Source: Salipiger pentaromativorans (GTDB lineage: Bacteria > Pseudomonadota > Alphaproteobacteria > Rhodobacterales > Rhodobacteraceae). Taken from it: 64,000 nt of DNA. A model generated the notes under the pieces. It was not told the DNA's origin. It worked only from the letters and a program-made list of their open reading frames with translations, and searched no databases. Both the position numbers and the translations under genes were made by a program. Location of the stretch: NCBI RefSeq assembly GCF_024721115.1, contig NZ_JAMDHK010000019.1, positions 22,089 through 86,088 of the forward strand. Direction: 5' to 3'. Shown piece by piece: positions 34,955 to 42,851 of this stretch (its first letter is position 1; every line of letters starts with the position of its first letter).

Positions 34955-35710
34955 TCAGAACACCAGCAGGCCGAGCCAGTCGGCGAAACGCTCGGCGAAT
35001 TCGCGCATCATCATCGGCGCGGCAATGCCCAGCACCAGCAGCCCCGCGAGGATCAGCACCGGCGCGGCGACAAAGAACACCGGCAGCGAGGGCATCATCC
35101 GTGCCGCAAGCCCCATCCCGAGGTTCATCAAAAGCCCCATCACGTAGAAAGGCGCGGCCACCGAGAGCCCGAGGTAAAAGCTCTGTCCCACCGCCTTGAC
35201 GATCTGCTGCGCCAGATCGCCGGTCAGGATCTGGCCCGGCGGGAACATGTCATAGCTCATCACCATCGCGCCGATGATCAGGTGATGCAGATCAGTGGCA
35301 AAGATCACCGCCACCGCCCCCAGCATCAGCCCGGTCGAGATCAGCGTCGAGCCCTGAAAAGAGCCCAGATCGGGGGAAAACGCGTTCGACAGGCCCGCAA
35401 TCAGCCCGATCTGATAGCCCGCGAATTGCAGCCCCGACATCAGGATGCGCGCCGTCATGCCGATCCAGAGCCCCAGCGTCAGCTCGATGCCGAACGCGGC
35501 GATCATCGGCCCCGGCGCATCCAGCGCCAACGGCCCCACGGGCAGCGCCGGATAAAGCGCCAGCGACAGCAGCACGGCGAATGCCAGCCGGTGGCGCATG
35601 GGGATAAAGCTCTCGCCAAGCGCCGGCATATACATCAGCACGCCGCCGATCCGGGCAAAGACCATCGCCACCCCCAGGAACTCGACGGTGAGCAGCGCCG
35701 AGAGGTTCAT
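34955..35710 (-). CDS. fliR: Flagellar export apparatus protein FliR
   Basis: A 251-residue membrane protein with about six hydrophobic segments. FliR-like stretches include FARIGGVLMYMPALGESFIPMRHRLAFAVLLSLAL and LNLGMGLAARMMPSLPVFFVAAPVLILAGL. It forms the export gate core with FliP and FliQ. One base separates it from flhA upstream and three from flhB downstream. No fliP is seen in this window. Confidence 0.94.
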   Translation of the reverse strand: MNLSALLTVEFLGVAMVFARIGGVLMYMPALGESFIPMRHRLAFAVLLSLALYPALPVGPLALDAPGPMIAAFGIELTLGLWIGMTARILMSGLQFAGYQIGLIAGLSNAFSPDLGSFQGSTLISTGLMLGAVAVIFATDLHHLIIGAMVMSYDMFPPGQILTGDLAQQIVKAVGQSFYLGLSVAAPFYVMGLLMNLGMGLAARMMPSLPVFFVAAPVLILAGLLVLGIAAPMMMREFAERFADWLGLLVF

Positions 35711-35711
35711 G

Positions 35712-37808
35712 CTACTGCCCGATCGTCGCCACGGTGCGCAGCGCTGCCTTGCGGTGGATCTCGTTATGCGACAGCACCACGGTCATCGGGCTCACCCGCT
35801 CCAGCATCGAGCGCACAAAGCTGCGCACCTCGGGGCTGACCAGCAGCGCGGGCCACATGTCCTGCTCGGCGAATTTCTGGATCTCGCGGCGGGCCTGCAA
35901 CACGAATTCCTGCACCCGCTGTGGCGACATCACGAAATTCCGGTCGTCGCCATTGACGCGCAACGCCTCGAGGAACTCCTTCTCCCAGGCGGGCGACATC
36001 GACAGCACGGAAATGAACCCGGTGTCGTCGATCAGCGATTTGCAGATCTGGTTCGACAGACGCCGCCGTACCAGCTCGGTGATCTGCACCACATTCGAGG
36101 TGCTGCGCTTGGCCTCGGCGATGGATTCCACGACCAGCGGCAGGTTGCGGATCGAGACACGCTCGGCCAGCAGGTTCTGCAACACATGCTGGATCAGCAC
36201 CACCGGCGCGTTGCCGGGGATCTCGTTGGCGAGCTTCTGATATTCCCGGTCCAGCCCGTCGATCAGATCCTGCGTCGCGCCATAGGTCATCAGCTCGGGC
36301 AGATGTTCCTTCACCACCTCGGTCAGATGGGTGATGATCACGCTTTCCGGATCGACCACGGTCAGCCCCATCGCCTCGGCCTGCGGCGCGGTGGCGGCGT
36401 CGACCCAAAGCGCATCGAGCCCGAAGGTCGGGTCCTTGCCGCGCTCGCCGGGCAGCCCGCAATCGCCGGGGTTCACCACCATGAGCCCGGCGGGCCGCAC
36501 CTCGCCGCGCGCCACCTCGACCCCCTGCACCACCAACGCATAGCTTTGCGCGGGCAGCATCGGCTCGTCCTTGATCCGCACCGAGGGCAGCACAAAGCCG
36601 AATTCACGCGCAAAGAGGTTGCGCAGGCTCTTGATCTTGCCCGCCAGCGCCGCATCGCTGCTGGAGATCAGCGGCACCAGCGCCTGGCCCAGCTCCAGCC
36701 GCAGGCTGTCGAGTTTCAGCGTGTCCTTGATGTTGTCCTCGGGCGCCGCGGCTTCGGCTTTTTGCTTGGCCGCCTCGACCCGCGCGGCAGAGACCTTTTC
36801 AGACCGCGCCTGCTGCGCAACCACCACCCCCAGCGACACCATCAGCCCCGCGAGAAGCGTGAAGACGACGCTGGGAAAGCCCGGCAGCAGGCCGATGCCA
36901 AACAGCAGCACCGAGGCCATGAACAGCGCCTTCGGGAAGCGCGAGAGCTGGCCCAGAACCGCCTCGTTGGTGGCACCCACGGTGCCGCCCTTGGTGACGA
37001 TGAGGCCGGCGGCCAGCGACACGATCAGAGCCGGAACCTGCGTCACAAGCCCGTCGCCGATGGTCAGCGAGGTGTAGAAATTCGTCGCTTCCGACAGGCT
37101 CAGATCGTGCTGCGCCACACCGATCAGGATGCCGCCCACCACGTTGATCAGGGTGATGATAAGCCCCGCCATCGCGTCGCCGCGCACGAATTTCGAGGCA
37201 CCGTCCATGGCGCCGTAGAAGCTGCTTTCATCCTCCAGCATCTTGCGCCGGGTGCGGGCCTGTTCCTCGTCGATGAGCCCTGCCCCCAGATCGGCGTCGA
37301 TGGCCATCTGCTTGCCCGGCATCGCATCCAGCGAGAAGCGGGCCGACACTTCGGCGATCCGGGTCGAGCCCTTGGTGATCACCACGAAGTTGATCACCAC
37401 GAGGATGGCGAAAACCACGATCCCGATGACGAAATTGCCCGAGACGATGAAGCGCGAGAACCCCTCGATCACCCCGCCGGCGGCCCCTGCCCCGGTATGG
37501 CCTTCGGACAGGATCAGCCGGGTCGAGGCCACGTTGAGCGACAGGCGCATCATCGTGACGACCAGCAGCAGCGTGGGGAAGCTGTTGAATTCCAGCGGCT
37601 TGGGGATCCACAGCGCCACCATGAGGATCAGCACGGAAACCGCCAGCGACACCGCCAGCCCGAAATCGAGCACAACGGCGGGCAGCGGCACAAAAAGCAC
37701 CGCCAGGATGAGGATGACGCCCACCGCGAAGCCCACGTCGCGGTTGCTGCGGCCGCGCGTCAGCCAGCCTGCGGCGCCGGTGGAGGGGAAGGAATCGGAA
37801 AGCGCCAT
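35712..37808 (-). CDS. flhA: Flagellar export gate protein FlhA
   Basis: A 698-residue protein of usual length. The N-terminal half has eight or so membrane segments and the FHIPEP-region signature around LEFNSFPTLLLVVTMMRLSLNVASTRLIL and ARFSLDAMPGKQMAIDADLGAGLIDEEQARTRR. The C-terminal cytoplasmic domain (from about 355) ends in LSHNEI-containing sequence. Function: proton-driven export gate and substrate docking. Its ATG overlaps the sltF-like stop by one base. Confidence 0.97.
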   Translation of the reverse strand: MALSDSFPSTGAAGWLTRGRSNRDVGFAVGVILILAVLFVPLPAVVLDFGLAVSLAVSVLILMVALWIPKPLEFNSFPTLLLVVTMMRLSLNVASTRLILSEGHTGAGAAGGVIEGFSRFIVSGNFVIGIVVFAILVVINFVVITKGSTRIAEVSARFSLDAMPGKQMAIDADLGAGLIDEEQARTRRKMLEDESSFYGAMDGASKFVRGDAMAGLIITLINVVGGILIGVAQHDLSLSEATNFYTSLTIGDGLVTQVPALIVSLAAGLIVTKGGTVGATNEAVLGQLSRFPKALFMASVLLFGIGLLPGFPSVVFTLLAGLMVSLGVVVAQQARSEKVSAARVEAAKQKAEAAAPEDNIKDTLKLDSLRLELGQALVPLISSSDAALAGKIKSLRNLFAREFGFVLPSVRIKDEPMLPAQSYALVVQGVEVARGEVRPAGLMVVNPGDCGLPGERGKDPTFGLDALWVDAATAPQAEAMGLTVVDPESVIITHLTEVVKEHLPELMTYGATQDLIDGLDREYQKLANEIPGNAPVVLIQHVLQNLLAERVSIRNLPLVVESIAEAKRSTSNVVQITELVRRRLSNQICKSLIDDTGFISVLSMSPAWEKEFLEALRVNGDDRNFVMSPQRVQEFVLQARREIQKFAEQDMWPALLVSPEVRSFVRSMLERVSPMTVVLSHNEIHRKAALRTVATIGQ

Positions 37809-38617
37809 CAGAACATCTTTCGGAAGGCAGGCAGAACAGGTTCCATCACCTGACGGCCAAAGAGGCTGCGCGCGCCCTCCTCCGCGGCGCCGGAGCGGCG
37901 CGTGAGCTCGGAGGTCCAGAAATGGCCCGCAGGCAGCGGTTCGGCCGCCAGCGTCACCGTCTGCCCCGAGCCCGCCCCTGCCCCGCGCGACGCCAGCGCG
38001 CGAAAGATGTCGAGCCGGTCATTCGCGATGTCCACATTCTGCTTGAGCCGGGTCAGATAGGCGTCCTTGTACTGATCGGTGGCCGAGTGATAACGCCCCG
38101 CCGCCTCGATCCAGTCGTCCGTCTGCTCATAAAGCCGCACCAGAAGCTGCGCCGCGTAATCCACGTTGCGGGCCGGGTCGAACCCGTCGGACAGCACCGG
38201 AAATGCGTCGGGGTGCCAGCGCAGATTGACCTGCATGCACCCCACGTCGATCGACTCCACCCCCTGCGCCTGCCGCGCGCGGACCCAGCTTTCCGCCGTG
38301 CCGGGGCTGTTGAAGAAGCGCCCGTCGCCATCGGCATTGGCGACCCAGGGCCAGACGGTCAACTCGCCCTCATGCATCATCCCCGCCTCTTGCAGCCCGA
38401 TGCCGAGCAGCAGATTGCCGGGGATCTTGTGACGAAGCTGCGCGCGCAGGATCTCCTGAATGCAGACCCCGCCCGGATCGACCGGCCCACGCCGTGGCGA
38501 GGCGGCTTCGGCCCCTGCCGAGGGGCGGTAGAAATTGCTCCAGTCCGCCTTGGCGCCCTGCCCTGCCAGAAGCACCCCGATCAACGCCAGCATCACCCCG
38601 CGAAGCCAGGTCATCAC
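37808..38617 (-). CDS. Flagellar lytic transglycosylase, SltF-like
   Basis: A 269-residue exported protein: signal peptide about 1-24 (LRGVMLALIGVLLAGQGAKA) and an SLT domain. The catalytic Glu is 77 (GIGLQEAG), and the SIDVGCMQVNLRWHPDAF and AAGRYHSAT segments match the SLT signatures. In Rhodobacter sphaeroides the rod-cap protein FlgJ lacks a muramidase domain and SltF opens the wall for the rod; this gene, between fliQ and flhA, fits that role. No flgJ is visible in the window. It overlaps fliQ by four bases. Confidence 0.88.
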   Translation of the reverse strand: MMTWLRGVMLALIGVLLAGQGAKADWSNFYRPSAGAEAASPRRGPVDPGGVCIQEILRAQLRHKIPGNLLLGIGLQEAGMMHEGELTVWPWVANADGDGRFFNSPGTAESWVRARQAQGVESIDVGCMQVNLRWHPDAFPVLSDGFDPARNVDYAAQLLVRLYEQTDDWIEAAGRYHSATDQYKDAYLTRLKQNVDIANDRLDIFRALASRGAGAGSGQTVTLAAEPLPAGHFWTSELTRRSGAAEEGARSLFGRQVMEPVLPAFRKMF

Positions 38618-38883
38618 GAGCCCCCGCTGACGATGAGATCGAAGGCGCGGTCCGACAGCGCCTTGACCATGGCATACATGAAGGGCGTAAAGACCAGCAG
38701 CCCGAGAAAGATCGCGACGATCTTCGGCACGAAGGTGAGAGTCATTTCCTGGATCTGCGTCAGAGCCTGGAAAAACGCGATGAGCAGACCCACAACCAGC
38801 GCAATCGCCATGATCGGGCCCGCCGCGTAAAGCACGGTGAGAAAGGCGTCCGACAGGATTGTGTGGGTGTCGCTCTCGGTCAC
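38614..38883 (-). CDS. fliQ: Flagellar export apparatus protein FliQ
   Basis: An 89-residue protein with two membrane helices (about 15-38 and 50-72) and the FliQ-typical loop ALTQIQEMTLTFVPKI. It is part of the FliP-FliQ-FliR gate. Overlaps the sltF-like gene by ATGA; 28 bases separate it from fliE. Confidence 0.95.
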   Translation of the reverse strand: MTESDTHTILSDAFLTVLYAAGPIMAIALVVGLLIAFFQALTQIQEMTLTFVPKIVAIFLGLLVFTPFMYAMVKALSDRAFDLIVSGGS

Positions 38884-38911
38884 AGTGCCCCCTGCCCGAT
38901 CAGACCGCTGC

Positions 38912-39241
38912 TCAGACCGGCATGCGGATGATTTCCTGATAGGCCTCGACCAGCTTGTCGCGCACCGACACGGCGACTTTCACGGTCGAATCCAGCTCCA
39001 GCGTCGCCTCGACCACCGCCTGGGTGTCGGCATTGCCCTGCAACCCGGTCTGCGCCACGGCCTCGGCCTGACGCACGGTCTGCACCGCATCGCGCCCGGC
39101 ATCCGCAAGCATGTCGGAGAAGCTGGGCTTGTCGGCCTCCGCCGGCGCGGCCACGGCCGGGGCGCTCTCCATGTCCCGCGAGGCGCGATAGGCCCCCGAG
39201 GCTGCGTTTACCGACAAAAGCGAGGAGGAAGGCTCTGCCAT
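38912..39241 (-). CDS. fliE: Flagellar hook-basal body protein FliE
   Basis: A 109-residue protein. The C-terminal half carries FliE features: FSDMLADAGRDAVQTVRQAEAVAQTGLQGNADTQAVVEATLELDSTVKVAVSVRDKLVEAYQEIIRMPV. It joins the MS ring to the rod. It lies 11 bases after flgC in a run with the rod genes. The N-terminal 35 residues are low-complexity, as common in the family. Confidence 0.93.
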   Translation of the reverse strand: MAEPSSSLLSVNAASGAYRASRDMESAPAVAAPAEADKPSFSDMLADAGRDAVQTVRQAEAVAQTGLQGNADTQAVVEATLELDSTVKVAVSVRDKLVEAYQEIIRMPV

Positions 39242-39252
39242 AGATCTTTACC

Positions 39253-39663
39253 TTACTTGAGCAAATCGAGAAGTTGCGAGCGCATGTTGCGCCCGGTTTC
39301 GAACATGTTGAGATTGGCCTGATAGCTGCGCGAGGCTTCGCGCATATTGCTCATCTCGAGGATCGTCTTGACGTTCGACACCTTGACGAAGCCGTCCTGA
39401 TCCGCCGCCGGATGGGCCGGATCGTAGCGCAGCTCGAAATTCGTATCGTCACGCCGGATGCCCGAGACATCGACCATCGAGGCGCCGCTTTCGCGATCGA
39501 CCATCTCCTCGAAGGAGATGACCTTGCGGCGATAGGGTTCCTCGCCCGGCGTGGTGCCGGTGGAATTGGCGTTGGCGACATTTTCCGAAACGACCTTGAG
39601 CCGCTCGCCCTGCGCCCGCATCCCGCTTGCCGCAACCGAAAGAATGGATTTCAGCGTGTCCAT
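39253..39663 (-). CDS. flgC: Flagellar proximal rod protein FlgC
   Basis: A 136-residue rod protein with the N-terminal rod motif (ILSVAASGMRAQGERLKVVSENVANANS) and the C-terminal flg_bbr part (VSNVKTILEMSNMREASRSYQANLNMFETGRNM). Function: proximal rod subunit. Nine bases separate it from flgB upstream. Confidence 0.95.
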   Translation of the reverse strand: MDTLKSILSVAASGMRAQGERLKVVSENVANANSTGTTPGEEPYRRKVISFEEMVDRESGASMVDVSGIRRDDTNFELRYDPAHPAADQDGFVKVSNVKTILEMSNMREASRSYQANLNMFETGRNMRSQLLDLLK

Positions 39664-39672
39664 GTGGCCCCC

Positions 39673-40074
39673 TTACCGAATGCCCGTCACCGCAATGGTC
39701 AGCAGCGTGTGACCCTTGCGGTAAAGCTCGGCCGCAAGGCGGTAATTCCCCGCCACCTCGGCCGCCTTGATGGTCTGCTGTTCCAGCGCCACGGTGTTGC
39801 CGTCGAGGCTCGCCTCCCAGGCGTCCTCGTCAAGCTCGACCCGCACGCCGTTCGGGGCGCCGCCCACGCTCTGGATATGCCGGGCATTGGTCACGTTCAG
39901 CCCGCGCATCGCGTTCGACCCTTCGAGCATCGCATCGAAGGAGCTGATCTCCTTGGATTTGTAATCCGGCGTATCGGCATTCGCGATGTTCTCGGAAATC
40001 ACCGATTGCCGCGCGCCAAGCCACTTCATGCGCTGGGACGCGAGCTGGAAAAACGACATACCGGTGAGCTTCAT
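39673..40074 (-). CDS. flgB: Flagellar proximal rod protein FlgB
   Basis: A 133-residue rod protein; the start at 40074 (MKLTGMSFFQLASQRMKWLG) is chosen because it fits the family, while the longer frame adds unrelated residues. Features: ARQSVISENIANADTPDYKSKEI (rod motif) and the C-terminal LAAELYRKGHTLLTIAVTG. It is the first gene of the eight-gene run to flhB and is divergent from fliI; the 67-bp gap must hold both promoters. Confidence 0.94.
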   Translation of the reverse strand: MKLTGMSFFQLASQRMKWLGARQSVISENIANADTPDYKSKEISSFDAMLEGSNAMRGLNVTNARHIQSVGGAPNGVRVELDEDAWEASLDGNTVALEQQTIKAAEVAGNYRLAAELYRKGHTLLTIAVTGIR

Positions 40075-40094
40075 GAACAGTTCCCTTTTCGTCA

Positions 40095-40106
40095 AAACAA
40101 GGATAG
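40095..40106. repeat. AAACAAGGATAG element, copy 1
   Basis: The 12-mer AAACAAGGATAG lies in the flgB/fliI divergent promoter region and recurs exactly at 46759-46770 before another flagellar-region gene. GGATAG repeats again at 40121 and 40131, at 20- and 10-bp steps. It may be a shared promoter element; no regulator is known. Confidence 0.35.
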
Positions 40107-40141
40107 CATGAATAAATCCGGGATAGCAATGGATAGAGACC

Positions 40142-41488
40142 ATGCATACAGCCTTTTCAGAGCTTTCTAGCCTTACAAGGACCATTGAAAGGGCAAGTAT
40201 AACCGGTCAGGTCACCTCGGCGCTGGGTCTGGTGCTCACGGTCTCGGGTCTTGAGCGGGCCATGGGCATCGGGGCGCATTGTGTGGTGCAGGGCAGCGGC
40301 GGGCCGGTGCTGGCCGAAGTGGTGGGGATCGACGCGCAGGGCACCCGGCTCCTGCCCTTCGGAAGCTGGGACGGCGTGCGCGCCGGAGACCCGGTTGCAG
40401 TCACCCACACCGCCGCCGACATCCGCCCGGACGAGGCCTGGATCGGCCGGGTGCTGGATGCGCTGGGGCGTCCGCTCGACGGCAAGGGACGGCTGCCCGA
40501 AGGCGGCACGCCGCGCGCCATCCGCGCGGCCCCTCCCCCGGCCTTCCAGCGCCGCCGCGTCGGCCCGCGTCTGGCCACGCGCCTCAAGGTGATGGATGTG
40601 TTCGCGCCGCTCTGCCGTGGTCAGCGCATGGGGGTCTTTGCGGGCTCGGGCGTGGGCAAATCGACCATGATGGCGATGCTGGCGCGCAATGCCCAGGCCG
40701 ATGTGATCGTGGTGGGCCTCGTCGGCGAACGGGGACGTGAGGTGCAGGATTTCCTCCAGGACGATCTGGGCGAAGACGGTCTGGCTCGTGCCGTTGTCGT
40801 GGTCTCGACCGGGGACGAGCCGCCGCTGATGCGCCGTCAGGCCGCCTGGACTGCCACCGCCGTGGCCGAGCATTTCCGCGATCAGGGCAAACAGGTGCTG
40901 CTGCTTATCGACAGCGTGACCCGCTTTGCCATGGCGCAGCGCGAAATCGGCCTGGCCGGGGGCGAGCCGCCGACCGCCAAGGGCTACCCGCCGACCACCT
41001 TCGCCGAGCTGCCGCGCATGATGGAACGCGCGGGTCCGGGCTCTGACACGGCGGGCGACATCACCGCGCTTTACACCGTGCTGATGGATGGCGACGACAT
41101 GGACGATCCCATCGCCGATGCGGTGCGCGGTATCCTCGACGGGCATGTGCTGCTCGATCGAAAGATCGCCGAGCAAGGACGTTTCCCGGCGGTGAACCTG
41201 CTGCGCTCGATCTCCCGAATGCTGCCCGACTGTCACAGCGAAGAGGAATACGCGCTCTACCGTGCCGCCCGCCGCGCCGTCGCTCGCTACGCGGATATGG
41301 AAGAGCTGATCCGCATCGGCGCCTACCGTCTGGGCAGCGATGCCGAGGTCGATGCCGCCATCCGTCTGGCCGAGCCGCTCGACGCGCTGTTGTCCCAGGC
41401 CAAGCGTGACGCGATGGAGCCGGAAGAGACCTTTGCCGCGCTCGCGCAATGTCTGGCGGATGCCGGTATACAGGTCAAACCCGTCTGA
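40142..41488 (+). CDS. fliI: Flagellar export ATPase FliI
   Basis: A 448-residue F1-beta-like ATPase. Walker A GSGVGKST is at 168-175, followed by VIVVGLVGERGREVQDF and Walker B VLLLIDSVTRFAMAQREIGLAGGEPPTAKGYPP. A classic FliI ending contains MEELIRIGAYRLGSDAEVDAAI. It energises export of flagellar substrates with FliH and FliJ. It is the only rightward gene in this segment and runs convergently into repC, with a parS palindrome 16 bases after its stop. Confidence 0.96.
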   Translation: MHTAFSELSSLTRTIERASITGQVTSALGLVLTVSGLERAMGIGAHCVVQGSGGPVLAEVVGIDAQGTRLLPFGSWDGVRAGDPVAVTHTAADIRPDEAWIGRVLDALGRPLDGKGRLPEGGTPRAIRAAPPPAFQRRRVGPRLATRLKVMDVFAPLCRGQRMGVFAGSGVGKSTMMAMLARNAQADVIVVGLVGERGREVQDFLQDDLGEDGLARAVVVVSTGDEPPLMRRQAAWTATAVAEHFRDQGKQVLLLIDSVTRFAMAQREIGLAGGEPPTAKGYPPTTFAELPRMMERAGPGSDTAGDITALYTVLMDGDDMDDPIADAVRGILDGHVLLDRKIAEQGRFPAVNLLRSISRMLPDCHSEEEYALYRAARRAVARYADMEELIRIGAYRLGSDAEVDAAIRLAEPLDALLSQAKRDAMEPEETFAALAQCLADAGIQVKPV

Positions 41489-41503
41489 CCGTGACAGGGG
41501 AAT

Positions 41504-41519
41504 GTTGACAGCTGTCAAC
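41504..41519. promoter_or_regulatory. parS-type centromere palindrome, copy 1
   Basis: A perfect 16-bp palindrome GTTGACAGCTGTCAAC. It fits the GTTNNNNGCNNNNAAC pattern known for repABC centromeres. It lies between the convergent fliI and repC stops. The same sequence recurs at 42706-42721. RepB is expected to bind both. Confidence 0.8.
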
Positions 41520-41520
41520 T

Positions 41521-41548
41521 CGGGCAGCCGCATGGTCTAGGCTGCCCG
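41521..41548. terminator. Hairpin at the 3' end of repC
   Basis: Arms 41521-41529 and 41540-41548 form a perfect 9-bp GC-rich stem with a ten-base loop that contains the repC stop codon. No T run on either strand. It could act as a bidirectional barrier between fliI and repC transcripts. Confidence 0.35.
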
Positions 41549-42658
41549 CCGGGAAAGAGCGGCAATCATATCATCAGGGTCGAACCCGCCGTCTCGCGCC
41601 TTTTTCGACAGACTTCTGAGATAGGCTCCGGGCGAACGAATGCTGCCGATCCGCTGGATGATGCCTGCCAGTGTCGTGGCCGCATCCACCGAGCCCATAC
41701 TGCGGCACGCTTCCTGCCATGTGGCTCTATCTATGCCTGTCATGGGCGCCATACGGGCCATAAGCTGTACGAATTCCTCCCAGCTATGTAGCCCTTTCTC
41801 TGCATAAGGCAGAACATCGGGGCAGGCCCGGAGGATGGGGGACAGAGATTTCCTCTGCGGCGCTTTCAAATCAATAAGACTCTTATCTGAGTCCTGTATG
41901 TGCCGCTCATTCTGGTTGCCGAGGGCGCTCATTTCGGGCGTCACAGGGTCGATTTCCGGGGTCTCTGGCGTGAGTTTTTCCACAAGCGCCTCGACCATCG
42001 GCTTCAGGGTGTCGCGCATCCGGGTGAGTTCGTCGAGCGTGAGCTTGCGGCGCAGAAGCCGTTTGCCGAGGGTGAGGAAATCTTGCAGCGTGTTGTCGTC
42101 ATCGGCGAGGTCGGTGAGCTTGGCGGCGTCGCGCATCAGCAGCACGAACTCTTCCCGTAGCAAGGCGATCTCGTTGCGGCGCTGATCGGCGGCCCGGGCC
42201 TCGGCGGCGAATTCTCCGCAGCGGTGGAGCAGGGGGCGCAGATCGAAGCCAAAGGCCCGCAGCGCGCCGCCATCGGTATCCCGCCGCAGGTAGCGCTTGC
42301 CATTGGGGCTGTCGTGGCGGATCAGCAACCCGGCCTCGACCAGCGTCGCGAGATGCCGGCGCAGGGTGCTCTCGGGCATGCCATGGGCGCGCTCGCTCAG
42401 CCGCGCATTGGAGGCGTAGACGATCAGCCCGTCGGTTTCGTTCAGCTCGCGCGGGCCGTGGAAGCTCAGCAGCACGGACAGGACGCGCAGGGTGCGGTCC
42501 GACAGGCCAAAGCTCTCGCGCGCGGCGGATAGCCAGGACAGAACCTCCCATTTATCTATGGAGGTGACGGGGGCAGGGCGGTCCATGCGCGCGCATGTCG
42601 CCATTTGGCAAGCCGATACCGGCCGCCGCCCGAAGGGCGTCGTGGTGACTCTCTGCAT
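41537..42658 (-). CDS. repC: Replication initiator RepC
   Basis: A 373-residue plasmid initiator. The N-terminal domain has the RepC-type winged-helix layout: IDKWEVLSWLSAARESFGLSDRTLRVLSVLLSFHG, then SNARLSERAHGMPESTLRRHLATLVEAGLL. The C-terminal half ends in IRSPGAYLRSLSKKARDGGFDPDDMIAAL, as common in RepC, whose gene usually contains the origin. The start at 42658 (MQRVTTTPFGRRPVS) is chosen for family fit; a TTG at 42676 is in frame. It is separated from repB by about 190 bp holding parS and the antisense RNA, and flanked by parS on both sides. Confidence 0.94.
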   Translation of the reverse strand: MQRVTTTPFGRRPVSACQMATCARMDRPAPVTSIDKWEVLSWLSAARESFGLSDRTLRVLSVLLSFHGPRELNETDGLIVYASNARLSERAHGMPESTLRRHLATLVEAGLLIRHDSPNGKRYLRRDTDGGALRAFGFDLRPLLHRCGEFAAEARAADQRRNEIALLREEFVLLMRDAAKLTDLADDDNTLQDFLTLGKRLLRRKLTLDELTRMRDTLKPMVEALVEKLTPETPEIDPVTPEMSALGNQNERHIQDSDKSLIDLKAPQRKSLSPILRACPDVLPYAEKGLHSWEEFVQLMARMAPMTGIDRATWQEACRSMGSVDAATTLAGIIQRIGSIRSPGAYLRSLSKKARDGGFDPDDMIAALSRRAA

Positions 42659-42705
42659 TGTGATTTCACGAGGCAAAACTTTTCTACCCGCCGGACTCAG
42701 TCGGC

Positions 42706-42721
42706 GTTGACAGCTGTCAAC
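42706..42721. promoter_or_regulatory. parS-type centromere palindrome, copy 2
   Basis: The identical perfect 16-bp palindrome GTTGACAGCTGTCAAC, 48 bp upstream of the repC start. It contains a TTGACA hexamer on each strand. RepB binding here would cover the -35 box of the predicted antisense RNA. Confidence 0.8.
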
Positions 42722-42736
42722 AAGAGGGGCTAGATT
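42707..42736 (+). promoter_or_regulatory. Promoter of the repC antisense RNA
   Basis: A consensus -35 TTGACA (42707-42712), 18-bp spacer and -10-like TAGATT (42731-42736) read rightward, opposite to repABC. The -35 lies inside the parS palindrome. The predicted start is near 42743. Confidence 0.6.
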
Positions 42737-42742
42737 CGAAGT

Positions 42743-42790
42743 GCGAGAACGAACAGGCCTCTCGGGATGTCATGTCCTGGGGGGCTTTTC
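42743..42790 (+). ncRNA. Counter-transcribed RNA (ctRNA/incA-type) controlling repC
   Basis: repABC plasmids carry a small antisense RNA of roughly 50-60 nt between repB and repC. Here the predicted transcript ends in a strong terminator: arms 42757-42767 and 42775-42785 form an 11-bp stem (three G-U) with a seven-base loop, followed by TTTTCTTTT. It is transcribed against the repC leader, so it would limit RepC expression and set copy number and incompatibility. Start site inferred from the promoter at 42707-42736. Confidence 0.7.
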
Positions 42791-42851
42791 TTTTGGGTCT
42801 TGCCGGGATGTGCCTCCTGTCGTTGCTGCTCTGAAAAGTGGGGCAGGGCCC

